This document shows, in pieces, positions 46,435 through 55,119 of a stretch of DNA of 64,000 nucleotides (the first letter of the stretch is position 1; each line of letters starts with the position of its first letter). The stretch lies in the NCBI RefSeq assembly GCF_900100085.1, contig NZ_FNEJ01000025.1, positions 18,692-82,691 on the forward strand, given 5' to 3'. The DNA is from Salipiger marinus (GTDB lineage: Bacteria; Pseudomonadota; Alphaproteobacteria; Rhodobacterales; Rhodobacteraceae). The translations under genes and the position numbers were made by a program. The notes beneath the pieces are model-generated. The model was given only the letters and a program-made list of their open reading frames with translations, was not told the origin of the DNA and did not search any database.

Positions 46435-47411
46435 TACTGCGCCCGCATTTCAGGGGAGCCGGTCAGCGATACCGGCGGAACGAAGCCCTCGGGCTTCACG
46501 GTCAGAACGGAGCAGGCCACGCGCTTCAGGATGCTTTCGGCGGTGTTGCCGACCAGCAGGCCCGCAATGCCGGTGCGGCCCATGGTGCCCATCACCACGG
46601 TGTCGATGCCGTCTGTCTCCACATGGTCAAGGATCACGTCCGTGGGCGTGCCCTTGATGTGCAGGACGCGCATCATTTCGCAGCTTCCGGCGAAATCTGC
46701 GGTCAGGCGCTGCAGCCGCCAGTCGCTCTGGCGCTGCGCATTGGCGACAAGCCGGTCGACCTCGGCCTCCGGCACGCGGGCGCGGCCATAGCGCAGCGCC
46801 GATTCCTCGGGCAGGCGCCACGCGTTGACCACATCAAGCCACGCCCCGTCCCGTCGGGCCAGAGCGGTGGCGAATTCGAGGATCTGCCAGTTCAGACGGT
46901 CGCGCCGCTCATCCTCGGGGTCGGGATCGACCGCGGCAAGGATGCGGCGGGCGCGGGGTTCGGCGGCGACGTTCAGCACCCAGACCGGGCAGCCGCATTT
47001 GCGCAGCAGCTGGATGTCGGGATCCGACAGCATCGGACGCGCGCGCGACCGCTGCGCGCCCTTGATGACCAGATCATGCCCGTCGCGCATCACCTGCCGG
47101 ATGATCTGCACAAAAGGCGTGCCCAGCAGGACCAGCGTGGTCACCTGTATCTGCTGCTCGCGCAGCGGCTCGGCCAGATCCTCCAGCCGGGCGCGGTGCA
47201 GGGCAACGATGTCTTCCTCGATCTGGTGGGCACCGTCGGATCCGGCCCAGGCCCGGAACAGCCGCGACAGATCGCCGGGCGCGCTTTCGATCACGTCCAC
47301 CAGCGTCACGCGCGCGGCATGCGACTGCGCCAGCCAGCACAGCCGCTCGAAGGCATGTTCGTAGGCACTGTCCTCGTCGCACACGACAAGGATATTGCGA
47401 AAGTCGCGCAT
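46434..47411 (-). CDS. Tandem universal stress protein (UspA family, UspE-like)
   Basis: A 325-residue protein with two Usp domains. The first (1-145) begins RNILVVCDEDSAYEHAFERL and ends with DLVIKGAQRSRARPM and GCPVWVLN; the second (150-310) has RRILAAVDPDPED and the ATP-binding-type loop VMGTMGRTGIAGLLVGNTAESIL, followed by VLTVKPEG. ATG at 47411 has GGAG 6 bp upstream; the GTG three bases earlier is less likely. Its stop overlaps mrpA, so it heads the Usp-Mrp operon and is divergent from an OxyR-like regulator. Cytosolic; a role in pH/sodium or oxidative stress is inferred. Confidence 0.9.
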   Translation of the reverse strand: MRDFRNILVVCDEDSAYEHAFERLCWLAQSHAARVTLVDVIESAPGDLSRLFRAWAGSDGAHQIEEDIVALHRARLEDLAEPLREQQIQVTTLVLLGTPFVQIIRQVMRDGHDLVIKGAQRSRARPMLSDPDIQLLRKCGCPVWVLNVAAEPRARRILAAVDPDPEDERRDRLNWQILEFATALARRDGAWLDVVNAWRLPEESALRYGRARVPEAEVDRLVANAQRQSDWRLQRLTADFAGSCEMMRVLHIKGTPTDVILDHVETDGIDTVVMGTMGRTGIAGLLVGNTAESILKRVACSVLTVKPEGFVPPVSLTGSPEMRAQ

Positions 47412-47490
47412 CACCCGCTCCCTGTTTTGGCTTTTGTTAGAGCTAGAGCGGTAGGGCTTATTGATCCAATCGAATGAAGGCCCATTTTTG

Positions 47491-47505
47491 ATAGAAACTA
47501 TCTAT
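47491..47505. promoter_or_regulatory. OxyR-type ATAG-N7-CTAT element in the divergent promoter
   Basis: ATAGAAACTATCTAT matches the ATAG-N7-CTAT half of an OxyR binding site. It lies 12 bp before the OxyR-like gene and 80 bp from the usp-mrp start. A second half-site at the expected spacing upstream is not obvious. Overlapping it is a GATAG-N3-CTATC dyad (47490-47502). Confidence 0.5.
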
Positions 47506-47516
47506 AAGAGGCCCAC

Positions 47517-48437
47517 ATGCCCACGCTCAGACAGCTGCAATACCTCGTCGCGGTGGCAGATCATCTGCATTTCCGCCGCGCCGCCGAACAGTGCCACGTC
47601 ACCCAGCCCACGCTTAGCGCGCAGCTGCGCGAACTCGAAGAACGGCTGGGCGCGCAGCTGGTGGAACGGACCCGCGCGCGCGTCGCGCTGACCCCGTCCG
47701 GCGCCGCCATCGTGGAGCGGGCGCGGCGGGTTCTGGGCGAGGTCGAGGAGATGCGGGTGATCGGGCGCACCGGGCAGGGGGTGCTGGCCTCCACGATCCG
47801 CGTCGGTGTGGTGCAGTCGACCGGATCCTACCTGCTGCCGCTGATCGTGCCGCAGCTGCATGCCGACTATCCGCAGCTTCGTTTCTACATCCGCGAGGGT
47901 CTGCCCGCGACCGTGCTGCGCGAGCTGGAGGACGGATCGCTTGACCTGCTGTTCTTTCCGCTGCCCGTGCGCCGCGCCGATTTCGAGACGCTGTCGCTGT
48001 TCCGCGAGCCGATCCATGTGGTGGCGCCGCATGACCACCGGCTTGCCGCCGAAAACGCCGTCGATCCGGCGATGCTGAAGGGAGAGACGATCCTCGCGCT
48101 GGAAGCCGCGCATAACCTTTATGACAAGGTGCGCGACATCGGCAGGGATTATGGCGCCGAAATCTCCCATGATTACGAAGGCACCAGTCTGGACACGCTG
48201 CGGCAGATGGTGGCCATGGGCATGGGCATCTCGCTGATGCCCGCGCTTTACGTCCGATCCGAGGTGGAGCCGCAGGACATCGTGGTGGCGCGCCCTTTCC
48301 GGGGCACGGCGCCCGCGCGCACCATCGGCATGGTCTGGCGCCGCGGCTCGGCCCGGCACAAGGAATATCTGCTGCTGTCGCAGCTGATCTGCCGGATCCT
48401 GAAACAGCGGGTGGCCGAGATCACGGTGCTGGGCTGA
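47517..48437 (+). CDS. OxyR-like LysR-family regulator lacking the redox cysteines
   Basis: A 306-residue LysR protein whose N-terminus MPTLRQLQYLVAVADHLHFRRAA and TQPTLSAQLRELEERLGAQLVERTR are close to OxyR. In OxyR the switch cysteines lie in a GHCLRDQ...C stretch; the aligned segment here is AAHNLYDKVRDIG, with Asn and Gly at those positions, so direct disulfide sensing of peroxide is unlikely. The effector end (GTSLDTLRQMVAMGMGISLMPALYV) is conserved. It is divergent from the usp-mrp operon with an ATAG-N7-CTAT site between them, so it probably regulates that operon and itself. Inducer unknown. Confidence 0.88.
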   Translation: MPTLRQLQYLVAVADHLHFRRAAEQCHVTQPTLSAQLRELEERLGAQLVERTRARVALTPSGAAIVERARRVLGEVEEMRVIGRTGQGVLASTIRVGVVQSTGSYLLPLIVPQLHADYPQLRFYIREGLPATVLRELEDGSLDLLFFPLPVRRADFETLSLFREPIHVVAPHDHRLAAENAVDPAMLKGETILALEAAHNLYDKVRDIGRDYGAEISHDYEGTSLDTLRQMVAMGMGISLMPALYVRSEVEPQDIVVARPFRGTAPARTIGMVWRRGSARHKEYLLLSQLICRILKQRVAEITVLG

Positions 48438-49087
48438 CCTGTCTGGCTAACGGTCACACGGCGGGCTGGCCCGGTCAGACCCTTGGGTCAAGCCGCCCCT
48501 CACCGGGCGCGCGGGCGGAGGTCGGGAGCCTGGTTCCTGAGGGTGGCCAAGGATCATGGAGGGATCGCTGGCCCTTGGTCTGGTGAAATCCGGGCAGGGC
48601 GCTCTGCGGGACTGGCGCCCTTCAGCAGGATTTGGCGGTCCTCCAGCGGCACCGGAAACTCGCCACTTGGGCCTACCAGTGCCACCATATTGCTCGGGCA
48701 GTGCCACCACATCTTGAGCACGCTCTTGCGAGAGGTCTGCTTTTTGCGAAGCTGGTGCGCGCGGCCTCAGCCGTGGTGCTGGCGTGAAGAGGCTGCCCAC
48801 ATGCTGCCTGATACCTTCCGGCGACAGGAAAATGCCCGCCCCTTCCCCCGGACGCGCACAGACCGGATGATCGGTCGAGGCGGAGGCGGCCCCCTCACCA
48901 CATGTCAGGCCTGTCTCATGGTCAGGCGCCGCGCCATGGCCATGACCGGCACATGGCCCCATGGGAACAGCCGCCGGATCAGGACATGGTTCGCCAAAGG
49001 CTTTTGCCAGAGCCATGCGGCGGATAGGTCTTGGCCACGACGGCAGGCTTTGATGCATGTGGTGTGACACTCTGAGGGCTCCGCGGG
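48438..49087. other. 650-bp gap without a convincing gene
   Basis: Open frames on both strands here (up to about 200 codons) read as proline/arginine/glycine-rich sequence with no recognisable motif and no good ribosome site, as expected from GC-rich non-coding DNA. The only clear structure is the 11-bp direct repeat at 48677-48709. The gap separates the Mrp/OxyR-like genes from the gas-vesicle cluster and may be a degraded insertion or a recombination scar. Confidence 0.55.
48677..48709. repeat. Two direct copies of CAGTGCCACCA, 22 bp apart
   Basis: CAGTGCCACCA occurs at 48677-48687 and again at 48699-48709. Short direct repeats at about 20-bp spacing are seen at the ends of IS21-family elements, so this may be an IS end remnant, but no transposase is present. 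Low certainty. Confidence 0.5.
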
Positions 49088-51814
49088 TTATTGCGCCTGC
49101 ACCGCCTTGTTCAGATCGTCGATCATGCTCACCATATGGCCCGACACTTTTTCCTGAGAGGCGGCACAGCTGGAAATCGTCTGGATGGAATTTGCGGTAC
49201 GGGCCATGGACGCCACGATATCCTCGAAGCTGCGCAGCGCTGATTGAGTTCTTTCGGTCCCCTGACCGACCCTTTCACCAGACACGATGATCAGCTTGCC
49301 GATTTCATGCGCGGCTTTCGAACTCCGCTCGGCAAGCTTGCGCACCTCGTCGGCCACGACCGAAAAGCCAACACCATGTTCCCCCGCGCGCGCCGCTTCA
49401 ATCGCGGCATTGAAGGCCAGAAGGTTGGTCTGGTTGGCGATTTCGCTGATCACCCGGGTGATCTCCGAAATATCCGTCGAGGATTTCTCGATCAGTTTGA
49501 TGGCCTCGATCGCAGCGCTGAGGAAATCCAGCCCCTGACTGGCGGTCTGGGTAGTATTGTCCGAAGCACTCAGCGAAGCCTGAGTCGCTTCCCCGATCTG
49601 GGCAATCGATTTGGAGAGGGCTTCCACAACCTCATCCATCCGTTGCGCCTGCCGTTTGATTTCATGCTCCAGATGAACCTGCTGGGTTATGTCATAGGCA
49701 TATTTCACCACGCCGATCGGCTGGTTCTGGCTGTCCAGCAACGGCGAGTAGGTCGCCTGCACCCAGACTTCCCGACCGAATTTGCCCATGCGCTTATAGC
49801 GGCCGGTCATGAATTTTCCTTCGCGCAGATCCGCCCAAAGGTCGCGATACTGTTCCGAGCGGATCATGTCCTGATCGCAGAACATGGAATGATGCTGGTT
49901 CTTGACCTCCCGCAGTGAATATCCCATCACCCGCAGGAAATTGTCATTGGCCATCTGCACATAGCCTTCCATATCGAACTGAACCATGGCCTGACTGCGG
50001 TCGATGGCGCGCAGCTTGTTATGAAGGTCCATGTCGGCACGTTTGCGTTCAGTGACATCCGTGGCATATTTGACCACTTTCACCGGAGTCCCGGACAGAT
50101 CAAAAATCGGGTTGTAGGTGGCCTGAATCCAGACTTCTCGGCCACTTTTGGTCAGGCGTTTGTATTCGCCCTGCATAAATTCACCATTTCTCAAGGATTT
50201 CCAGAAATCCTCATATTCTGGGCTTTTGACATAGTCAGGCGCGCAGAAAATCCGATGCCGCTTTCCCTTGATTTCTGCTTCGCTATACCCCAGAAGATCA
50301 AGGAAATTCTGATTTGCCGCAAGGATTGTGCTGTCAACGGAAAATTCGATTACGGCTTGACTGCGTTCGATCGCTGCCAGCTTGTTTTTGACTTCCGTCG
50401 ATTCAATCAGATGGACGGTGATATCTTCGCCTATCATGATGATTTTGTAAACTTTGCCTTCACTGTCGAGCACCGGTACGTATCGCGTGCGCAGCCAGAC
50501 TTCGCTGCCGTCCCGGCACACGATCGCGTAGACGCCAGAGATGCGCTCTCCCTTTCGCAGTTTCGGCCAGAAATCGCGATAGTCGAGGCTTTGGGTCACG
50601 GAGTCCGGACAGATGTCGCGGTGTTTCAGGCCAAGCAAGCTGTCCATGTCATAGCCGCTAAGCGCAAGAAAGGCATCGTTGGTGGCGGTGATCGCGCCCG
50701 AGGGGTCAAATTGAAGAAAGGGATTTCCGCGATGCAGCGCATCCTCCAGCGCCCGAAGTTCCGCGCATTGCAGGGTCATTTCGGTCACATCCTGAACGAT
50801 GCTCAGCACCCGGTCGATCTCTCCGGCCTTGTCTCGGAGCGGCAGAAAAGACGCTGTCACCCAAAGCAGGGCGCCTGATTTTGTGCGACGCTTATAGGTG
50901 CCGGTGGCCATCAGTTTTGTGCCAAGCGCCGCCCAGAATTCGGACGCCGCTCCGGCCTTGACGTCCGTCGGCACCCACAGGACACTTTGATCCTCGCCGA
51001 CCAACTCGTCGGCGGCAAAGCCCGTGATGTCGCGATAGGTGCCGTTCACCGACAGAATCTTGCCATCTCCGGCATATTCAACCACAGCCATGGTGTGATC
51101 CACCATATCGGCCAGACAGCTGTCGCGGTCAGCCTGCAGCGACTGCTCTGTGCGGTCCAGCAGGTGCAGGATCACGCGGGTTTCGCCCGACGCCTCGTGG
51201 CAATGAAGGACGCTGACCACCGCTCCCAGTGCTTTGCCATTGCCCTTGCGCAGGTCCAGATTCAGGGTCACGCTTTCACCTGCCAGCGCTGTGCGCAGCT
51301 GCGTGGCATGAGCTTCGTCGAGGCAGAAGGTGTCGATCCGCGAGCCGGTCAACGCGGCGCTTTCCATGCCAAGCATTGCCAGAGCCGTGGCGTTCACACC
51401 GGTGACCTCGCCGATCTGGGTCACTTCGATCACGCCGTAATGTGCGTTGATGGCATCCAGGCAGGGCAGCGGTGCGGCAACGGAAGATGGGGCCGACACC
51501 CGCTCGCCCACGAGAAGTAGTTCAAGCGGTTCAGTCTGCGGAATGGGCAGGCTGCGCCCCTGAAACATCCCACCTGAGCGGAGGCCAAGATGGAGGTCAA
51601 CCGTGGCCTTGGGGTCTGGGTTCAGCGCGGCAGGAAGGTCAAAAATTCCGGTCAGTGCGCAGGGCAGCTGGAGGTCGACCCCCAGCGCCGCCCGGGCCGC
51701 ACTGGACAAGGCAAGCGCCGTACCATCCGATGGACGCAGCCGTATCGCAAATCCCGAGTCGAGGATGGCTTTGCCGAACTCCGTCAGAGGCAGGTCTTTG
51801 GTGAGGTCGCTCAT
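49088..51814 (-). CDS. Soluble methyl-accepting chemoreceptor with about five PAS domains
   Basis: A 908-residue protein without membrane spans or HAMP. After a 110-residue N-terminal region come PAS-like units at about 115-230 (degenerate), 235-345, 350-470, 475-590 and 592-710. The last two are close copies ([20 protein letters not shown] and [20 protein letters not shown]). The MCP signalling hairpin covers about 712-908, with the conserved tip [22 protein letters not shown] and [16 protein letters not shown] units of this kind bind heme, flavin or small ligands for redox or oxygen sensing. No C-terminal CheR-binding pentapeptide is seen. The gene is more A/T-rich than its neighbours. It lies downstream of gvpA in a gas-vesicle cluster, suggesting a sensory input to flotation; that link is inferred. 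Confidence 0.93.
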   Translation of the reverse strand: MSDLTKDLPLTEFGKAILDSGFAIRLRPSDGTALALSSAARAALGVDLQLPCALTGIFDLPAALNPDPKATVDLHLGLRSGGMFQGRSLPIPQTEPLELLLVGERVSAPSSVAAPLPCLDAINAHYGVIEVTQIGEVTGVNATALAMLGMESAALTGSRIDTFCLDEAHATQLRTALAGESVTLNLDLRKGNGKALGAVVSVLHCHEASGETRVILHLLDRTEQSLQADRDSCLADMVDHTMAVVEYAGDGKILSVNGTYRDITGFAADELVGEDQSVLWVPTDVKAGAASEFWAALGTKLMATGTYKRRTKSGALLWVTASFLPLRDKAGEIDRVLSIVQDVTEMTLQCAELRALEDALHRGNPFLQFDPSGAITATNDAFLALSGYDMDSLLGLKHRDICPDSVTQSLDYRDFWPKLRKGERISGVYAIVCRDGSEVWLRTRYVPVLDSEGKVYKIIMIGEDITVHLIESTEVKNKLAAIERSQAVIEFSVDSTILAANQNFLDLLGYSEAEIKGKRHRIFCAPDYVKSPEYEDFWKSLRNGEFMQGEYKRLTKSGREVWIQATYNPIFDLSGTPVKVVKYATDVTERKRADMDLHNKLRAIDRSQAMVQFDMEGYVQMANDNFLRVMGYSLREVKNQHHSMFCDQDMIRSEQYRDLWADLREGKFMTGRYKRMGKFGREVWVQATYSPLLDSQNQPIGVVKYAYDITQQVHLEHEIKRQAQRMDEVVEALSKSIAQIGEATQASLSASDNTTQTASQGLDFLSAAIEAIKLIEKSSTDISEITRVISEIANQTNLLAFNAAIEAARAGEHGVGFSVVADEVRKLAERSSKAAHEIGKLIIVSGERVGQGTERTQSALRSFEDIVASMARTANSIQTISSCAASQEKVSGHMVSMIDDLNKAVQAQ

Positions 51815-52020
51815 GATCCGCGATGTCCTATGGTGATCCGGCCTGCGCCCTTTGGGCCATCGGCGCCGGGGAAGTTTTTCGTCTTGGCGATCCGCTGCGG
51901 CGTCCTGCGGGATCATGCTCAGGGCGGGCCTGACGCTGCCATGGCCGGCTCAGGCGCCGGATCGGATGAAAGGCGGGCTGCCCGCGCGGCCCGTCTTCCG
52001 GATCGCATTGCAGGGCCGGG

Positions 52021-52233
52021 TCAGGTGGCCTGCGGGTCGACGGTGAGGCCAATGGCCTCCGCATATTTCAGCCAGGTCTCGACCGAGGCCACAACGGCGC
52101 GGACCTCGATCGAAAGCAATTCGATCCCCACCAGAGAGACCCGCACAAAAGCATCCACAACGATGCCCTTGTCCAGGATGCGGTCCACCACCTCTGTCAG
52201 GCTGGTGGATGCCAAAGTCTTTTCAACTGCCAT
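52021..52233 (-). CDS. gvpA: Gas vesicle major structural protein GvpA
   Basis: A 70-residue hydrophobic shell protein that assembles into the ribbed gas-vesicle wall. [54 protein letters not shown] follows the family consensus nearly residue for residue. The ATG at 52233 follows AGGAAAGGGA. The leader between 52259 and 52297 has three consecutive inverted repeats. It lies apart from the other gvp genes, between a coiled-coil protein gene and the PAS chemoreceptor gene, so it can be transcribed at its own level. Confidence 0.97.
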   Translation of the reverse strand: MAVEKTLASTSLTEVVDRILDKGIVVDAFVRVSLVGIELLSIEVRAVVASVETWLKYAEAIGLTVDPQAT

Positions 52234-52258
52234 GAGTGTCCCTTTCCTCGTTACATTT

Positions 52259-52297
52259 GGTCCGCTTGGACCGGGGAATTCCCCCGATGAGTCATCG
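52259..52297 (-). promoter_or_regulatory. Three consecutive inverted repeats in the gvpA leader
   Basis: GGTCC-N4-GGACC (52259-52272), GGGGAATTCCCC (52273-52284) and CGATGA-G-TCATCG (52285-52297) abut each other with no gap, starting 26 bp upstream of the gvpA ATG. They could be operators or, if transcribed, a string of hairpins that stabilise the highly abundant gvpA mRNA. No convincing -35/-10 pair was found. Confidence 0.55.
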
Positions 52298-52359
52298 CCT
52301 CGAATTCATAATCCTGAGTGAATTTCCTAGGGCACCGAAGTTAAGATCATCTATGTATT

Positions 52360-53538
52360 TTAAGCAGAATTGCGCAGTTGGGCCGCCTGCTGGCGTTCCT
52401 GGCGCGCAATCATCTCGGCCAGCACCATCGTCATGTCGCGCAGGGCCTCTGGCACCCCGTCCGCAGGGGGCTTCTGCAGATCGCCGAGTCGCTGTTCGAT
52501 GCGGGCCAGCCGCGTTTCCAGCCCGTGCACCGGCTCCTGCGCTTCGAGTCGCCGCGTTGCGGCATCAAGCCTGTTGAAGATGCTGCCTAACCCGGTCAGA
52601 AAGCCTCCCAACGCCTGCCGCTCCGCCTCAAGCCGATGTGACTGTGCCCCGATCTGCGCGGAGAGCCGGTCCACGCTGCGTCCGATCTCAACGCGCAGCG
52701 GCGTCAGGTCGGGAGAAGTCGGAGACGAGGCAAGCGCATCAATCTGAACCTGAATCTGGTCGAGACGGGTGCAGACATCCTGCACCGGTCCGTCCTGCGG
52801 AAAAGCGGTCGAGTCCGGCGGGCGCGCGGCCAGTTGATCCTGCAGCCCGGTAACCGTCGCTTCCAGCCGCTGGACCGTGGCGCCAAGCGCCCGCTGCAGG
52901 GCGAACATGCCCTGTCGCTCTGCATCCCTCCGGTGGTCCAGACTGCCAAGAAGCGCCGCGAGCCGGTCCACGCCATGGGCAAGTTCGTAACGTAGCGGGG
53001 TCAGATCCAGCGCCGGTTCTTCGGCGGGCGGGGGCGCCTCGGTCAGGATCTCCAGCCGGATGCGCATGTCCTCCAGCACCTCCGCCAGATGCAGGCTCTG
53101 GTCGGACTCGGGCGCGGCCGCCGCTGCAAGCTGCTCAATCACCGTCTCGGTGGCGCGCTGCGCGTCGGTCTGCTGTGCCCGCAATGCGGCAAGACCCTCT
53201 GCGAGCCGGTCGAGCCCCAGGCTGACCGCATCTTCGGAGTCGCGAACCCGTGCAAGGATGTCGGGCAGGTTGCGGCCCATCGCGCCGAGGCCCTCATCAA
53301 TCCGCCCGAGGATCCGTTTTGCCCGGGCGGGAAAATGTGTGTCTTCCCCCATGTCCTCCGGTGGCAGTGTCAGCAGATGCGCCACCTCCATTGTCGCAAG
53401 CTCCATATCGTCAAGACGGCGACACAGCTCGCTTTCGCTGTCCGAGATCATCCGCATCAGCGTTGCCATCGCCCCATGCGGGGGCACAACTGGGCGGTAG
53501 GTCGGCTGGGGCAGCTCGTCAGTTGGATCGGATGGCAC
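52360..53538 (-). CDS. Coiled-coil repeat protein next to gvpA, unknown function
   Basis: A 392-residue, mostly helical, heptad-rich protein without signal or membrane segments. It contains an internal duplication: residues about 178-236 (DLTPLRYELAHGVDRLAALLG) and 277-335 (DLTPLRVEIGRSVDRLSAQIG) share DLTPLRxE, VDRL, HRxxAERQ and RLEA/RLEAQ at the same spacing, 99 residues apart. A weaker related unit (VSLGLDRLAEGLAAL) is near 105-120. No named family is recognised. It starts at GTG 53538 with AAGGAG 8 bp upstream and lies 16 bp after the triple-CheW gene, immediately before gvpA. A helical repeat protein beside gvpA, in a cluster without a recognisable gvpC, might bind the shell as GvpC does, or might act in signalling; both are inference. 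Confidence 0.8.
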   Translation of the reverse strand: MPSDPTDELPQPTYRPVVPPHGAMATLMRMISDSESELCRRLDDMELATMEVAHLLTLPPEDMGEDTHFPARAKRILGRIDEGLGAMGRNLPDILARVRDSEDAVSLGLDRLAEGLAALRAQQTDAQRATETVIEQLAAAAAPESDQSLHLAEVLEDMRIRLEILTEAPPPAEEPALDLTPLRYELAHGVDRLAALLGSLDHRRDAERQGMFALQRALGATVQRLEATVTGLQDQLAARPPDSTAFPQDGPVQDVCTRLDQIQVQIDALASSPTSPDLTPLRVEIGRSVDRLSAQIGAQSHRLEAERQALGGFLTGLGSIFNRLDAATRRLEAQEPVHGLETRLARIEQRLGDLQKPPADGVPEALRDMTMVLAEMIARQERQQAAQLRNSA

Positions 53539-53554
53539 GCAGAAAGCTCCTTTG

Positions 53555-55051
53555 TCAGAAGAAACCGCCGGAGACCGGCAGTTCCCGCGCCAGATCGAAA
53601 TGCTGGATAAACTCGCCAGTGTTCGGTTTGCGCAGCATCTTTTCGGCCTCGCGACCGATGGGCTGACAGCGCGTCACCTCCTCCAGCTGCTCCACCGCGG
53701 CACCAAAAAGCTGTTCGCCCAGCCGGAACAGCAGCACGCAGGCCTTGTTCTCCTCGTAAAAGGCAAACTCTCCCAGAACGCTGGCGACCGAAAAAATCGG
53801 CACGACCCGGGCGCGATGGCTGAGCACGCCCATGTATCCGTCATGGCGTGTTTCGGCGTAAAGCAGGCTTTCGGGCAGCCGCAGGATCTCGACAATGTCA
53901 ATCAGCCGGCAGGCCATGCGCTGCTGTGCCGAGCGGGACACGAGGTAGAGTTCCGCCGGCCCCAGCGCCTCCACAGCCCCCGGGTCAGACATGTTTTTTG
54001 CGGTGGTGGCGGCGAGTTGTTCCAAGGCCTGGTCCCGCAACACGCGTCCGCTGTCCATCACGAGGTAATGGCTGCCATCGGGCCGCATGTGGATGCCGCA
54101 AAAAAGGTTCTTCCGGGTTGAGATCACCGACGGCACATCCAGAAGTTCGTCGTTGCGAATATGCACGATGTCAAAAAACCGGTCGATTTCAAAGGCGACA
54201 TACCCGCCCGCAGGCACCCGCATCGCCACCGAAGCCGAGCGTTCGGGCCTGCAGAAATTGGCGCCAAGGCCGAGAACCTGCAGACTGTCGAGAATTGGAA
54301 TATCCGCGCCGTGAAGCTGGATCACCCCGTCACAGGGTCCATGGGCAATGGGGCTGTCACGCAGCGTGTGCATCGGAATCGTGGCGTGGATGTCCTCCAC
54401 CGGGAAGGCGATGCCATGGCCGTTATAGCTGCACAGCAGGCAGGCGGAACGCCCGCCCTGAGCCGCCTGCCGTCCGCCGACGGGTCGGGCGCGCTGGTGG
54501 GCGAAAGGCAGTTGCGGCTGGTCAAACAGGATACGCGGATCGAGAATCCCCACGACCAGGCCATCATGTACGAAGCTGCGCCCCCCGGCGAGGAGGGCGG
54601 CGCTTCCGACAACCCCCATCTCGGCCAGATGCTGGTCATCAAGGGAGGTCATGCCTTGCAGCGAGTCGACCACAAGGCCGATCATGCGCTGCTGGCTATC
54701 GTCCATCAGGATGATGACCACCCGTTCGGACAGGGGCTGTTCAGAGTAAAGGCCCAGAATGGCACCGATATCGGTCAGCGGGATGGTGTCCTGTCGCAGC
54801 ACCATCGCCCCGAGCAGACCGGGCAGGTCCATCGCCAAGGGGCTGACGTTTCCGGGAAAAGGCACAGCTTCACGGATATGCAGAACCTCGATGGCCACCA
54901 ATGTGCCGGCAATTCCCACAAGCCCATAGGTTTCAGCGTGAGCAGTGGTGCGGGGGCCGGACGCGGCACCTGCTGCAGTCGGGTCGTCGGCATGAACGGC
55001 CTCTGCCTCTGCAGCCGAGGCGACGGTACCGGGGGATTCGTCAAGCGACAC
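53555..55051 (-). CDS. Protein with three CheW-like domains
   Basis: A 498-residue soluble protein. After a 40-residue Ala-rich lead come three CheW-type beta-barrel units: about 42-175 (YGLVGIAGTLVAIEVLHIREAV, IPLTDIGAILGL, VVDSLQGM), 202-300 (ACLLCSYNGHGIAFPVEDI, ADIPILDSLQVLGL, AFEIDRFFDIV) and 366-465 (ELYLVSRSAQQRMACRLIDIVEILRL, RARVVPIFSVASVLGE, LEEVTR). CheW domains couple chemoreceptors to CheA; three in one chain is unusual. Start GTG at 55051 with GGAG about 10 bp upstream. No CheA or CheY lies here. With the PAS chemoreceptor two genes downstream and gvp genes on both sides, it may form a receptor array or scaffold for buoyancy control; inferred. Confidence 0.85.
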   Translation of the reverse strand: MSLDESPGTVASAAEAEAVHADDPTAAGAASGPRTTAHAETYGLVGIAGTLVAIEVLHIREAVPFPGNVSPLAMDLPGLLGAMVLRQDTIPLTDIGAILGLYSEQPLSERVVIILMDDSQQRMIGLVVDSLQGMTSLDDQHLAEMGVVGSAALLAGGRSFVHDGLVVGILDPRILFDQPQLPFAHQRARPVGGRQAAQGGRSACLLCSYNGHGIAFPVEDIHATIPMHTLRDSPIAHGPCDGVIQLHGADIPILDSLQVLGLGANFCRPERSASVAMRVPAGGYVAFEIDRFFDIVHIRNDELLDVPSVISTRKNLFCGIHMRPDGSHYLVMDSGRVLRDQALEQLAATTAKNMSDPGAVEALGPAELYLVSRSAQQRMACRLIDIVEILRLPESLLYAETRHDGYMGVLSHRARVVPIFSVASVLGEFAFYEENKACVLLFRLGEQLFGAAVEQLEEVTRCQPIGREAEKMLRKPNTGEFIQHFDLARELPVSGGFF

Positions 55052-55119
55052 TGGTGACAGGCTCCGATCAGGTTTCTATGCATCCTAGAAGTGGCAGCCT
55101 AACGTCGGATTAAGGGGAC

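Noticed and set aside
46434..46436. Separate terminator between usp and mrpA
   Set aside because: The genes overlap at a TAATG junction, leaving no space; they are one transcription unit.
44320..46791. Open frame of 823 codons on the plus strand
   Set aside because: Antisense to mrpA and the end of the usp gene, with low-complexity Gln/Arg/His sequence; mrpA on the other strand is unmistakable.
47463..47476. TTGATCCAATCGAA considered as an FNR box
   Set aside because: The second half does not match ATCAA (three mismatches).
48447..49070. About 200-codon open frames on both strands of the spacer
   Set aside because: Pro/Arg/Gly-rich, no homology recognised, no ribosome sites; treated as non-coding.
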